DNA from: Mesorhizobium sp. WSM4313
GTDB taxonomy: Bacteria > Pseudomonadota > Alphaproteobacteria > Rhizobiales > Rhizobiaceae
DNA: 64,000 bases
Direction of reading: 5' to 3'
Assembly: GCF_002294725.1 (NCBI RefSeq)
Contig: NZ_NSFT01000002.1
Span: 124,001 to 188,000, forward strand
The notes below the pieces were generated by a model. That model made no database searches and was not told the DNA's origin. It saw nothing but the letters and a program-made list of their open reading frames with translations. The position numbers and the translations under genes were made by a program. Every line of letters begins with the position of its first letter. The stretch's first letter is position 1. Positions 36,456 through 44,844 of the stretch are shown one piece after another.

Positions 36456-37637
36456 CTATTCCGAGACCGGGCCCCATTTTAGGGACCGTGTTCGATGCCG
36501 CTCGCACAGGATTTGCGCCGAGTGACGCGCCCCTTCCAGATCGAGACGATGCGCGGACGGCCTCGGTGCCACAAGCGCCTGTTCGATCGCCTGCGCCAAA
36601 CCTTCAGGCGTCAGGTCCTTTTCCATCAGCACCGTTGCAAGCCCGAGTTCTTCGAGCATCAGGGCGCGAACTGTTTGTTCGGTTTCCCCGCCGGCTGCAA
36701 ACGGCACGAGCAGGGAGCGACAACCCGCGCGCAGGACATCGCAGACCGTGTTGTAACCCGCCTGCGAGACCGACAGGCGGGCGCCGGTCAGCAAGCTGGC
36801 AAAATCCTCGCGGAAGCGGAAGATGGACAGGCTCGGCGTGGCATCGCGTGCGATCGCGTCAAACTCGTCTTTCGGCAGGTTGGGGCCGGTGATCAAACAC
36901 CATTTCCAGCCATTGTTGGCATTCCGCGCCGCTGCGATGGTGGAACCGACAAGGCCCCTTCCGGCAGCCCCGCCGCCAACCGACACCAGAATGTCGAAGC
37001 GCTCGGTGGCCGCGGGCGATGGCGGCGCGGCAACGAGCCCTGTGTAGGTGACCTCGGCCCTGATTGCCCCAGCCAGCGGAAATGTCTTGTCGATGGTTGC
37101 GAAAGCCGGATCGCCGTGGACCATGACAAGGTCGAAATGCCTGTTGATGAGATCGACCGTTTCCTCATTTCGGCCCGGCTTGACGCGCTCCTGAAGGATA
37201 TCACGGACGGACGTCACCAGCAGCGGCCTGGGCGACGTCGCGTCGATGGCCTCGATCAGCGGCAAGAGTTCGAAACGCATCTGCCGGCGTCCAAATGGAA
37301 ACGCCTCGACAATGACGATATCAGGCCTGCAATCCAGGAATGCCTGCAGCAGCATTCCTGAACGCCGTTTCTTGAAATCATCGTCGATGGGTTTGCCCTG
37401 CAGGTCGACAAGTCCGGAAAATCCTTCATCACCGGAGGTGACGGGTGGCAGGGACACAGATTTTACACCCAGTCCTGGAAACCCCGCGATCGACGCTCCG
37501 CCAGTCACCACGGTTACGTCAAACCCGTCATCGACCAGCGCCGCCGCAATGCGGCTGGCGCGCGCGAGATGGCCGATACCGAGGAGGTGCTGGACATAGA
37601 AGAAAGCGCGCAGTCGCTTCATTCGGCGGCCCGCCAC
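36456..37637 (-). CDS. MurG-like GT-B glycosyltransferase
   Basis: 393 residues; a Met five codons in (MKRLRAFF) may be the start. The N-terminus FYVQHLLGIGHLARASRIA holds the Gly-rich loop of MurG-like enzymes. The C-terminal half has LVSVGGGAAGRG and SQAGYNTVCDVLRAGCRSLLVPFAAGGETEQ, the UDP-sugar site of the GT28 group. It is the last of three overlapping or closely packed glycosyltransferases (40079 to 36456). Its sugar and acceptor are unknown; the cluster points to a surface polysaccharide. Confidence 0.82.
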   Translation of the reverse strand: MAGRRMKRLRAFFYVQHLLGIGHLARASRIAAALVDDGFDVTVVTGGASIAGFPGLGVKSVSLPPVTSGDEGFSGLVDLQGKPIDDDFKKRRSGMLLQAFLDCRPDIVIVEAFPFGRRQMRFELLPLIEAIDATSPRPLLVTSVRDILQERVKPGRNEETVDLINRHFDLVMVHGDPAFATIDKTFPLAGAIRAEVTYTGLVAAPPSPAATERFDILVSVGGGAAGRGLVGSTIAAARNANNGWKWCLITGPNLPKDEFDAIARDATPSLSIFRFREDFASLLTGARLSVSQAGYNTVCDVLRAGCRSLLVPFAAGGETEQTVRALMLEELGLATVLMEKDLTPEGLAQAIEQALVAPRPSAHRLDLEGARHSAQILCERHRTRSLKWGPVSE

Positions 37638-38863
37638 TCCCGCTCGAACAGTTCCTTGAGCTGTCCAATGCTAGCCATATGGTCGAAATTGCAGCGCACG
37701 TACTGCTCCGCGGCGTCGCCGAGGCGGGCGCGCAGCACGGGATCACGGATCAGGCGCTCCAGCGCCTCTGCCAGGGCAATTGGGTTTTCCGTCGGAACCA
37801 GCAGCCCGGTTTCATCCGGCGATAAAAGCTCCGGCACGCCGGAAATATCGGTCGACACGCAGGCAAGCCGCTGGCTGGCCGCCTCCACCAGGACATTCGG
37901 CAGACCGTCCCGGTCGCCATTTGCGGTGATCCTGCAGGCCAGGGCGAAGATGTCGGCGAACCGGTAGTGCTCAAGCACCTCCTCTTGCGCAAGCGCGCCC
38001 TTCCAGGAGACGCGTCCATCCAGTCCGAGCTTTTGCGCCAGCGCCTTGAGCCGTTCCAGTTCCTCGCCGCCGCCGATATGCTCGAAACGCCACGCCAAAT
38101 CGCCAGGCAAGAGGGCAAGGGCCTCCAGCAAGGTATCGTAACCTTTCTTTGCAACGGCGCGCCCGACGCTCAGAATGATGACCGGTTCGTCCGGCGCCGA
38201 GCCGTCCCGCTGTTTTCGCGCCTCGCCGAAACTGCCGAAGCGATCAAGGTCGAGCCCATGGTAGCTCAGATGCACGGACGAGTTGCCATTGGCGAGTTCG
38301 TTCAGACGGTCGAAGCCGGTTTTCGTGCAAGTGACCGTCCAGCGCGCCGAGGAAAGCTTGCCGGCCAGATCCCAGTCCGCCGAAGTCCAAATGTCCTTGG
38401 CATGGGCTGAGCAGCTCCAGGGCAGACTACGAAGCAGGCTGGCATAGCGCGTCACCGAGGCCGGCGTGTGCGCGAAATGTGCATGCAGCCATCCCGCGTC
38501 TTGCGGCCATTCGGCCGCCAGCACGAGCGCTTGCCCGAAGCGGCGCACGCGATTGCGCGTAAAGTCGCGGGGGATATCGGCAGCCAGCGATCCGAGCGCG
38601 CGCCAGAACCCCGGCCGCAGCAGATAGGCAAACAGCGAGCGAACCACGCGCAGCGGCTCGTGATGCAGATATTCCGGCAGATAATGGACGGGCGCTTTGA
38701 TCTCGTCATGCACGGGGTGGCGTTTTGCGTCGGTCGGCCGCCTGAGCGCGACGAGTATCAGGTCGAATCCCGCGCGCTCCAGACCGAGCAGTTCCTGCGC
38801 GATGAAGGTTTCCGACAGCCGCGGATAGCCCTTCAGAACCACGACGATCTTGCGACGTTGCAA
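37619..38863 (-). CDS. Family 4-type glycosyltransferase (colanic-acid-like)
   Basis: 414 residues with GT-B halves. The first half starts VVLKGYPRLSETFIAQEL, the opening of WcaL/ExpE-type enzymes, and the second half has ILSVGRAVAKKGYDTLLEAL, then LVEAASQRLACVSTDISGVPELL, the donor-binding E-x7-E region. It ends inside the next MurG-like gene (overlap of 19 bases if the longer start is used). It is likely to add one sugar to a lipid-linked repeat unit. Confidence 0.85.
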   Translation of the reverse strand: MQRRKIVVVLKGYPRLSETFIAQELLGLERAGFDLILVALRRPTDAKRHPVHDEIKAPVHYLPEYLHHEPLRVVRSLFAYLLRPGFWRALGSLAADIPRDFTRNRVRRFGQALVLAAEWPQDAGWLHAHFAHTPASVTRYASLLRSLPWSCSAHAKDIWTSADWDLAGKLSSARWTVTCTKTGFDRLNELANGNSSVHLSYHGLDLDRFGSFGEARKQRDGSAPDEPVIILSVGRAVAKKGYDTLLEALALLPGDLAWRFEHIGGGEELERLKALAQKLGLDGRVSWKGALAQEEVLEHYRFADIFALACRITANGDRDGLPNVLVEAASQRLACVSTDISGVPELLSPDETGLLVPTENPIALAEALERLIRDPVLRARLGDAAEQYVRCNFDHMASIGQLKELFEREWRAAE

Positions 38864-38864
38864 C

Positions 38865-40079
38865 TCAGCTCATTCCCTCAATGACCGAAAGGTGAGGGCT
38901 GGCCCGCCGATCGAGCAGTTCTGCAACGATTTCGGAAATATGAGGCAGCCCTTCCAGCCTCAGATGCGGATTGCTCTGGGATGGGCGGGGCCGGTCCGGT
39001 AGCGCCACCAGTGCATCGGCAAACCGCTGGGAATCCTTGGCTTCGTCCGGCAAAAGCATCTCGATGAGGCCGAGTTCGGCTGCGCGCCGAGCTCGGATCA
39101 GTTGTTCCTGGCGGGGCTCGACGCGCGGCACGATCAGCGCCGGCTTGTCGAAAGACAGTATCTCGCAATAGGTGTTGTAACCACCCATTGCCACTACCGC
39201 CTTGGCGCCGGCAATCAGGTCTTCCATGCGGTTGTCGAACTCGATCATCTTGACGCAGGGGATCTTGGACCCCTTCTTGAGCAGCTTGTTGCGCTTGCGC
39301 GCCGGCATGTAAGGCCCAAGCACGATCAGGGCCCTATGCTGCAATTGCGGGTCCTGCTGATAGGCATCGATGACGTCGTGGATCAGTTCCGCGCCGTCAC
39401 CGCCGCCCCCCGTGGTAACGAGGATATACTCGCCCTCGGGCCGGTGGCCGGGCAACTCGTTCCGCTGCAGGCTCCGTTGCAGGAAGCCGACGAACCGCAT
39501 CTTTGCCCTGACAGCCGGCGGCACATCCAAGCCGGTCAACGGATCGTAGAAATCCGGCGGGCCATAGGCCCAGACCTTGTCGTAGAACAGGCCTATCTTG
39601 CGCATCACATCCCTGCGTGCCCACTCTGCTTCGAGCAGATGCGGCGCATCCATCACCTCGCGCAGGCCAAGCACGAGCGTGGTACCTCGCGTCTTGAGGT
39701 AGGACAGCGTGTCCTCGATCTCACCGCGCAGGCCGAGCGGTTCCTTGTCGACGATGAAGATTTCCGGCCGGAAGGTCTCGGCTGTGTGGCGGATGATCGA
39801 CTGCCGCATCCTGAGCGTCTCATGCAGATCGATATCCTTTTCCAGCGAGGTGTATTCGCCGTTGCGCAACTTGATGACGCTGGGGATCTTCACGAAGTCG
39901 ACACGGGCGCGATAGTCGAAGGCGCCGGCGATAGGCGCGCCTGAAATGATCAGCACCTGAAGTCCGCGGAAATCCTCGACCAGCGAATGCGCGATCGTCC
40001 GGCAGCGCTGCAAGTGGCCGAGCCCGAACGTGTCGTGGCTATACATGAGAATTCGAGCGTCTTGTACGTGCTGCGTCAT
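38865..40079 (-). CDS. MurG-like GT-B glycosyltransferase, paralogue of the 36456 gene
   Basis: 404 residues from MTQHVQDARIL; the longer in-frame start at 40175 lies over the upstream region and is not needed. The sequence YSHDTFGLGHLQRCRTIAHSL matches the LGHL region of the paralogue, and the C-terminal half has ILVTTGGGGDG and VVAMGGYNTYCEILSFDKPALIVPR, the donor site. Two MurG-like enzymes with one GT4 enzyme between them suggest a three-sugar assembly step. It is the first gene of this minus-strand unit. Confidence 0.8.
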   Translation of the reverse strand: MTQHVQDARILMYSHDTFGLGHLQRCRTIAHSLVEDFRGLQVLIISGAPIAGAFDYRARVDFVKIPSVIKLRNGEYTSLEKDIDLHETLRMRQSIIRHTAETFRPEIFIVDKEPLGLRGEIEDTLSYLKTRGTTLVLGLREVMDAPHLLEAEWARRDVMRKIGLFYDKVWAYGPPDFYDPLTGLDVPPAVRAKMRFVGFLQRSLQRNELPGHRPEGEYILVTTGGGGDGAELIHDVIDAYQQDPQLQHRALIVLGPYMPARKRNKLLKKGSKIPCVKMIEFDNRMEDLIAGAKAVVAMGGYNTYCEILSFDKPALIVPRVEPRQEQLIRARRAAELGLIEMLLPDEAKDSQRFADALVALPDRPRPSQSNPHLRLEGLPHISEIVAELLDRRASPHLSVIEGMS

Positions 40080-40240
40080 TATTGAACGTCTTTCAGAATT
40101 CTCGCGTTGAGAACCGGGGACGACCCGCTGGATTCGAAACCACCCTCGCGAGCCCACCGACCTGTTGTGAAACATGAGGGCAAAATTTTCAATTTGTATT
40201 CCTCAAGGGGTCCATATGCTGAAGCGGGAGCCGCACCCGC

Positions 40241-40567
40241 TCAGTTGCCCGCTTGCCACGGATCATGAAGAACCTGCACCATTCGCTCGTATTGATCATC
40301 CCCGATTTTCCATCTTTGGCTGCCGGCCCTGAGCGCTGCCGCCGTCGTTACGCGGTTGATCGCCTTGCGGTTGAACGCCCGTGAGCGCAGAGATTGCGGA
40401 CCGTCACACTGCTTCGACGACCCCGCGCCTGCCGGCTTGATCGCTGATAAGTCGCGGCCGCTTTTAAGATGGAATCGCTCCAACTTCCATTGCCACGTCG
40501 GTGACGTGGCGTTCGGCTGGGTCAAACCAACGGATTCCGTCTTGCGGGCTTGGTATTTGTCTGACAT
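40241..40567 (-). CDS. Possible small protein, 108 aa, no known family
   Basis: An open frame with a good AGGAG ten bases before its ATG. The product is basic and hydrophilic (KRSRAFNRKAIN-like patches, C-terminal QVLHDPWQAGN) with no signal peptide, helix motif or family match. Its start lies only 24 bases from the start of the divergent coiled-coil gene, which leaves little room for a promoter, so it may be spurious or translated in the leader of the cluster. Confidence 0.35.
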   Translation of the reverse strand: MSDKYQARKTESVGLTQPNATSPTWQWKLERFHLKSGRDLSAIKPAGAGSSKQCDGPQSLRSRAFNRKAINRVTTAAALRAGSQRWKIGDDQYERMVQVLHDPWQAGN

Positions 40568-40591
40568 AGTTTACCATCTCCTAATGTTGCA

Positions 40592-41278
40592 GTGGGTAAT
40601 TGGGGCACAGAAATGGCGAAGGAATCTTCGAGTGCCGCTTCTTCGGCAAGTAAAGCGGACGCAAATCTGATAGGTAATGCAGAGGGAAACGGGCTGAACT
40701 TCATGGCCTCCCAGGCTCGCGAGGGCGGGGCCGGCGGTGATGCTCCAGGTGTCGACAAGATACGCGATCTTTTGTTCGGCAATCAGATGCAGGACTACGA
40801 CCGCCGTTTCTCCAAGCTTGAAGAGCGGTTCCTGCAACGCTTCAAGGATGTCGAGTCCGAAACCAAGCGCAATCTTGAAACCTACGAGTCGAATGCCAAG
40901 AAGCAGGTCGACTCGCTGGCGACGCAGTTGCGCAACGAAAAGGATGCGCGCGCCGAGGCCGACAAGGAGATCGACCGCAATCTTCGCGATCAAAACCAGG
41001 CGCTCGAAAAGCAGGTGCGCGCCTTGTCGGACCAATTGAGCGAGCTCGAGCGTGAATTCGCGGATCGCATGAGCAGAAGCGACCATTTGCTGCGCGAGGA
41101 AATCAAGCAGAAGAACGAAAGCGCTCAAATGCTGATGGAGAAGATCTTTTCCGATCTCAGCAACGTCAAGACTGACCGGAATCTTCTGGCCGGCCTGTTC
41201 GTCGAGGTCGCGAAATGTCTCAACCAGGATCCCGTCGGCAGCAAGGGCAATTCGGAGCGTGGCTGGAAAGTGAGTTGA
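40592..41278 (+). CDS. Coiled-coil protein, first gene of the GTPase/cyclase/channel cluster
   Basis: 228 residues from GTG, or 221 from the ATG at 40613 (MAKESSSAA). A Ser/Ala/Gly-rich N-terminal tail of about 55 residues precedes a helix-rich coiled coil beginning VDKIRDLLFGNQMQDYDRRF and LEERFLQRFKDVESE, continuing through DRNLRDQNQALEKQVRALSDQ. It ends with a short domain NLLAGLFVEVAKCLNQ. I recognise this layout as a partner family found beside OmpA/small-GTPase genes, but it has no known activity. It is seven bases upstream of the OmpA-like gene, so likely co-translated. Confidence 0.7.
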   Translation: MGNWGTEMAKESSSAASSASKADANLIGNAEGNGLNFMASQAREGGAGGDAPGVDKIRDLLFGNQMQDYDRRFSKLEERFLQRFKDVESETKRNLETYESNAKKQVDSLATQLRNEKDARAEADKEIDRNLRDQNQALEKQVRALSDQLSELEREFADRMSRSDHLLREEIKQKNESAQMLMEKIFSDLSNVKTDRNLLAGLFVEVAKCLNQDPVGSKGNSERGWKVS

Positions 41279-41285
41279 TCGGAAC

Positions 41286-44200
41286 TTGACGTCGAGCGTC
41301 GAACCAATCAGCCTATCTCAAAGACAAGCTTCGAACGATACCGGTATTGATCGCGAGGCTTTGGCCCGCCTTTTGGTGGAAATTGCCCGGAACGTCGATC
41401 CCGACAACCGTGCCCTTTACGAAGGCGTTCCGGCCGCCGATCATCGGCTTGAAAGACTCCGCCAACTGCTCGTCGGCGGCGAGATCTCGGAGCTGTCACG
41501 CGTTACGCACCTGCTCGACGAACCCGAGCAGCTTGCCGCCGCGGTGGGAAACGTTCTGCCCGAAGCAACGGCGCGCGCGTCCCATGCGCAACTCGGCGAG
41601 GCCCTTGCCCCGGCCGTCGAGAGAGCCGCGCAGCGGTCCATCCAAAAGAACCCGAACACGCTGACCGATATATTGTATCCGGTTTTTCTGCCGGCCATTC
41701 GCAAGTCGATCGGCGAAAAGATCGACCAGACCTTCCAGTCGTTGAATGAGTCTCTGAGGCATATATTCACTTGGCATGGGTTGAAGTGGAGGTTTGAAGC
41801 CTGGCGAACGGGGACAAGCTTCTCGGCAGTTGTTCTCAAGCATTCTCTTATCTATCGCGTGGAACATGTCTTTCTCATCAGTCGCGCTTCTGGGCTCCTG
41901 ATTGCGCATGTAACATCCCAAGACGCAACCAGCGAAGACCCTCAACTGATTTCCTCGATGCTGAGCGCCATCCAGGATTTTGTGAAGGACTCTTTCAAAG
42001 AGAAGGAAAACAGCGGCCTCGACACCATCCGGTTTGGGGAACTTCGCCTCTGGTCGGAAGTCGGACAGTTTGCGACCCTGGTTGCGGTGATCCGGGGAAA
42101 TCCTCCGGAGGAACTGCATGAAGTCATCCGCGACGTACTGCTTCGCATCCATCAAGAATCCTCGCGAGCCCTGGAGCGGTTCGACGGCGATAGTTCCCAG
42201 TTGCCCGGCGTGGAGACGCAGTTGCAGACCTGCGTCGAGCTGCAGCACATAGATACGAAAGAGGGATTTCCGTGGCTGGTGGTGACGGCGGTCCTGCTGG
42301 CATTGATCGTGGGGGGCGGCTGGTTCTTTCTGTCCTGGCAATCCGCACACCGCTGGCAGACCTACCTGTCGCGGCTGGCAGCCCAACCGGGCATCGTCGT
42401 TTCGGACCAAAAAATCCGTGGCGGCGAGTTCTATGTCGCCGGCCTGAGAGACCCGCTCGCCGCGGACCCACAGTCGCTGCTGCCGGGAACGGAGGTCGAT
42501 CCCGCCCGCGTTCATTCAAACTGGCACTTCTATCAGAGCATCGAGCCGGAATTCGTGCTGAAGCGGCTGTCGGCGTCGCTGGCGCCGCCGGATTCGGTAA
42601 GACTCTCGGTCGTCGATGATCGCATCGTCGCCGAGGGCGAGGCGACCACCACGTGGATCGACCGGGCGCGGGCCGCTGCCCAGCAGCTTTCGGCAGGCGG
42701 CCCAGTCTTCGACATTTCCGGGGTCAGCGATGTGAGCGCCGAGGAGCGCTGGCAGGCCTACGTGTCGCAACTGGAGACCCAGCCTGGCATCATCGTCGCC
42801 GATCACAACGTGCGCGACGGCCAATTCTACATTACAGGTCTGAGAGACCCGCTTGCCGCCGACCCAAGGTCGCTGTTGGCGGGAACGCAGGTCGATCCCG
42901 CGCGTGTTCATGCAAGCTGGCAATTCTACCAGAGCCTTGAGCCGCAGTTCGTGCTTAAACGGCTGACGGCCTCGCTTGCTCCGCCGGATTCGGTGCGGCT
43001 TTCAGTCGTCAATGATCGCATCGTTGCCGCGGGCGTAGCCACCACCGCGTGGATCAACCGGGCGCGCGCGGCCGCCCAGCAGCTTTCAGCCGGCGGCCCG
43101 GTCTTCGACATTTCCGGGGTCCGTGATGTAAGCCCCGAGGAGCGCTGGCAGGCCTATGTGTCGCGCCTGGAGGCGCAGCCCGGCATCATCGTCGCCCAAC
43201 AGAATGTGCGCGATGGCCAATTCTATATTGCCGGCCTGAGAGACCCGCTTGCCGTCGACCCGCAGTCGCTGCTGTCCGGGACGCAGGTCGATCCCGCGCG
43301 CGTTCATGCCAGCTGGCAATTCTATCAGAGCCTTGAGCCGCAGTTCGTCTTGAAGCGGCTAACGGCGTCGCTGTATCCGATGGATAAAGTGCGACTTTCA
43401 ATCGTCAAAGGTCGCATTGTTGCCGAGGGTGAGGCTCCCGACACCTGGATAGATCGGGCGCGCGCAGCGGCAAGACAGCTGTCAGAAGGCGGGCCGGAGT
43501 TCGACATCTCCAAGGTTCGTGATGTGAGCCCCGATGCACGCGCGGCGGAGCATTGGCAGTATTATGTGTCGCGACTTGAGGCTGAACCGGGAATCATCGT
43601 CGCTCAGCAATCGGCGAGGGGCGGAGATTTCTACATTTCCGGTCTGAGAGATCCTCTTGCCGTCGACCCAAAAGCTCTGCTGTCCGGAACACAGGTCGAT
43701 CCCGCTCGCGTTCATTCACAGTGGCAATTCTATCAGAGTCTTGATCCGAAGTTCGTGGTGAAGCGGCTGACGGCGTCGCTGTCCCCGCCGAAATCGGTTC
43801 GGCTTTCGATCGTCCAGGGTCGCATCGTCGTTGTGGGCGAGGCACCTGCCGGCTGGATCGGCCGAGCGCGGGCCGCCGCCGACCAACTTTCGGCGGACGG
43901 AGTGGTTCTGGATGTCTCGCAGCTGAGCGAGCTAAACCTTGCAGAGCTTAATCAGTTGAGAGAGGCCATCCAGACGACCGATATTTTCTTCTCTTCCGGT
44001 AGAGTTGTCCCGGGACCGGAGCAGACGCCGGTGCTCGACAGACTGGCTGATCAGCTGAAGGAATTCGCAGAAAATGCCCACAAGGCAGGCGTGACGGCGC
44101 GGTTCATGTTGACCGGCCATTCGGACATAACGGGTCGCGAGACGGCCAACGCGTCGATCAGCGCCGCCCGCGCCGAGACAGTTCGCGCGCTTCTCAACAA

Positions 44201-44333
44201 GCGCGGCGTCGCTCCGGAACTCCTGCAGGTTCGGGGCGCCGGCACCTTCGAGCCGGCGGTGCCCGAAAATGAAAATAGCCGAACTGGGAACTCCACCAAT
44301 CGCCGGGTTTCGGTTACGGTGAACCTAGAGTAG
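41286..44333 (+). CDS. OmpA-like membrane protein with cytoplasmic region and four tandem periplasmic repeats
   Basis: 1015 residues from a TTG start seven bases after the previous stop. Residues 1-328 lack a signal peptide and are probably cytoplasmic; residues about 190-310 (VEHVFLISRASGLLIAHV, then a long helix and FGELRLWSEVGQFATLVAVIRG) read like a Longin/Roadblock-type alpha/beta unit, which is inference. One helix (WLVVTAVLLALIVGGGWFFL, about 329-351) crosses the inner membrane. Four repeats of about 132 residues follow from 356, each with GLRDPLA, VDPARVH, FYQS, PDSVRLSVV and W-I-D-RARAAA landmarks. Residues about 899-1015 are an OmpA-like peptidoglycan-binding domain (LTGHSDITGRE, NRRVSVTV). 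Confidence 0.8.
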   Translation: MTSSVEPISLSQRQASNDTGIDREALARLLVEIARNVDPDNRALYEGVPAADHRLERLRQLLVGGEISELSRVTHLLDEPEQLAAAVGNVLPEATARASHAQLGEALAPAVERAAQRSIQKNPNTLTDILYPVFLPAIRKSIGEKIDQTFQSLNESLRHIFTWHGLKWRFEAWRTGTSFSAVVLKHSLIYRVEHVFLISRASGLLIAHVTSQDATSEDPQLISSMLSAIQDFVKDSFKEKENSGLDTIRFGELRLWSEVGQFATLVAVIRGNPPEELHEVIRDVLLRIHQESSRALERFDGDSSQLPGVETQLQTCVELQHIDTKEGFPWLVVTAVLLALIVGGGWFFLSWQSAHRWQTYLSRLAAQPGIVVSDQKIRGGEFYVAGLRDPLAADPQSLLPGTEVDPARVHSNWHFYQSIEPEFVLKRLSASLAPPDSVRLSVVDDRIVAEGEATTTWIDRARAAAQQLSAGGPVFDISGVSDVSAEERWQAYVSQLETQPGIIVADHNVRDGQFYITGLRDPLAADPRSLLAGTQVDPARVHASWQFYQSLEPQFVLKRLTASLAPPDSVRLSVVNDRIVAAGVATTAWINRARAAAQQLSAGGPVFDISGVRDVSPEERWQAYVSRLEAQPGIIVAQQNVRDGQFYIAGLRDPLAVDPQSLLSGTQVDPARVHASWQFYQSLEPQFVLKRLTASLYPMDKVRLSIVKGRIVAEGEAPDTWIDRARAAARQLSEGGPEFDISKVRDVSPDARAAEHWQYYVSRLEAEPGIIVAQQSARGGDFYISGLRDPLAVDPKALLSGTQVDPARVHSQWQFYQSLDPKFVVKRLTASLSPPKSVRLSIVQGRIVVVGEAPAGWIGRARAAADQLSADGVVLDVSQLSELNLAELNQLREAIQTTDIFFSSGRVVPGPEQTPVLDRLADQLKEFAENAHKAGVTARFMLTGHSDITGRETANASISAARAETVRALLNKRGVAPELLQVRGAGTFEPAVPENENSRTGNSTNRRVSVTVNLE
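42351..43947 (+). repeat. Four tandem coding repeats in the OmpA-like gene
   Basis: Units start at 42351, 42747, 43143 and 43551; the first two periods are exactly 396 bases (132 codons), the third is 408 because four codons (D-A-R-A region) are added. Units 2 and 3 are nearly identical at DNA level, so recent duplication or gene conversion is likely. Confidence 0.85.
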
Positions 44334-44346
44334 CGCGGAGCCCAGG

Positions 44347-44841
44347 ATGCTGCAAAAAAAGATCTGCATGTTGGGCGGGTTCGCCGTCGGCAAGACCAGC
44401 TTGGTGCGCAGGTTCGTCCAAAGCATCTTCTCGGAAAACTACCTGACCACGGTCGGCGTCAAGATCGACAAGAAGAGCGTCGCGTTTCCGGACAAGACAG
44501 TGGACCTGATCTTGTGGGATCTGGCCGGCGAAGACGATATCGGCTCGTTCCGCGTCAGCTATGTGCGAGGCGCGACCGGGCTCGTGCTGGTCGCCGATGG
44601 AACCCGGCCAGCCACTCTTGCGGTGGCGCTCACGCTGCGCGAACGGTGCGAGGCCGAATTCGGCGCCATGCCGTTCATATTGCTGTTCAACAAGTCCGAC
44701 CTGACTGATCGGTGGGCGGTACCGGAGGGCGAGATCGACGAACTCAAGCAACGTGGATGGCAGATCTATCTGACGAGCGCGCTTTCGGGCGAACATGTCG
44801 ACGATGCGTTTCGTCAGCTTGCTTCGATGGTCGCCAACTAG
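44347..44841 (+). CDS. Ras/Rab-like small GTPase
   Basis: 164 residues containing all five G motifs of a Ras-superfamily GTPase: G1 GGFAVGKTS (10-18), G2 Thr35 in LTTVGVKI, G3 WDLAGED (57-63), G4 NKSD (115-118) and G5 TSA (143-145). The residue matching Ras Gln61 is Glu62. No C-terminal Cys for lipid anchoring is present. Prokaryotic relatives (MglA, Rup-type) act as GTP switches with Roadblock or longin partners. It begins 13 bases after the OmpA-like stop and is followed three bases later by the cyclase, so it is expected to link the membrane sensor with cAMP synthesis; that link is inference. Confidence 0.88.
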   Translation: MLQKKICMLGGFAVGKTSLVRRFVQSIFSENYLTTVGVKIDKKSVAFPDKTVDLILWDLAGEDDIGSFRVSYVRGATGLVLVADGTRPATLAVALTLRERCEAEFGAMPFILLFNKSDLTDRWAVPEGEIDELKQRGWQIYLTSALSGEHVDDAFRQLASMVAN

Positions 44842-44844
44842 ACC

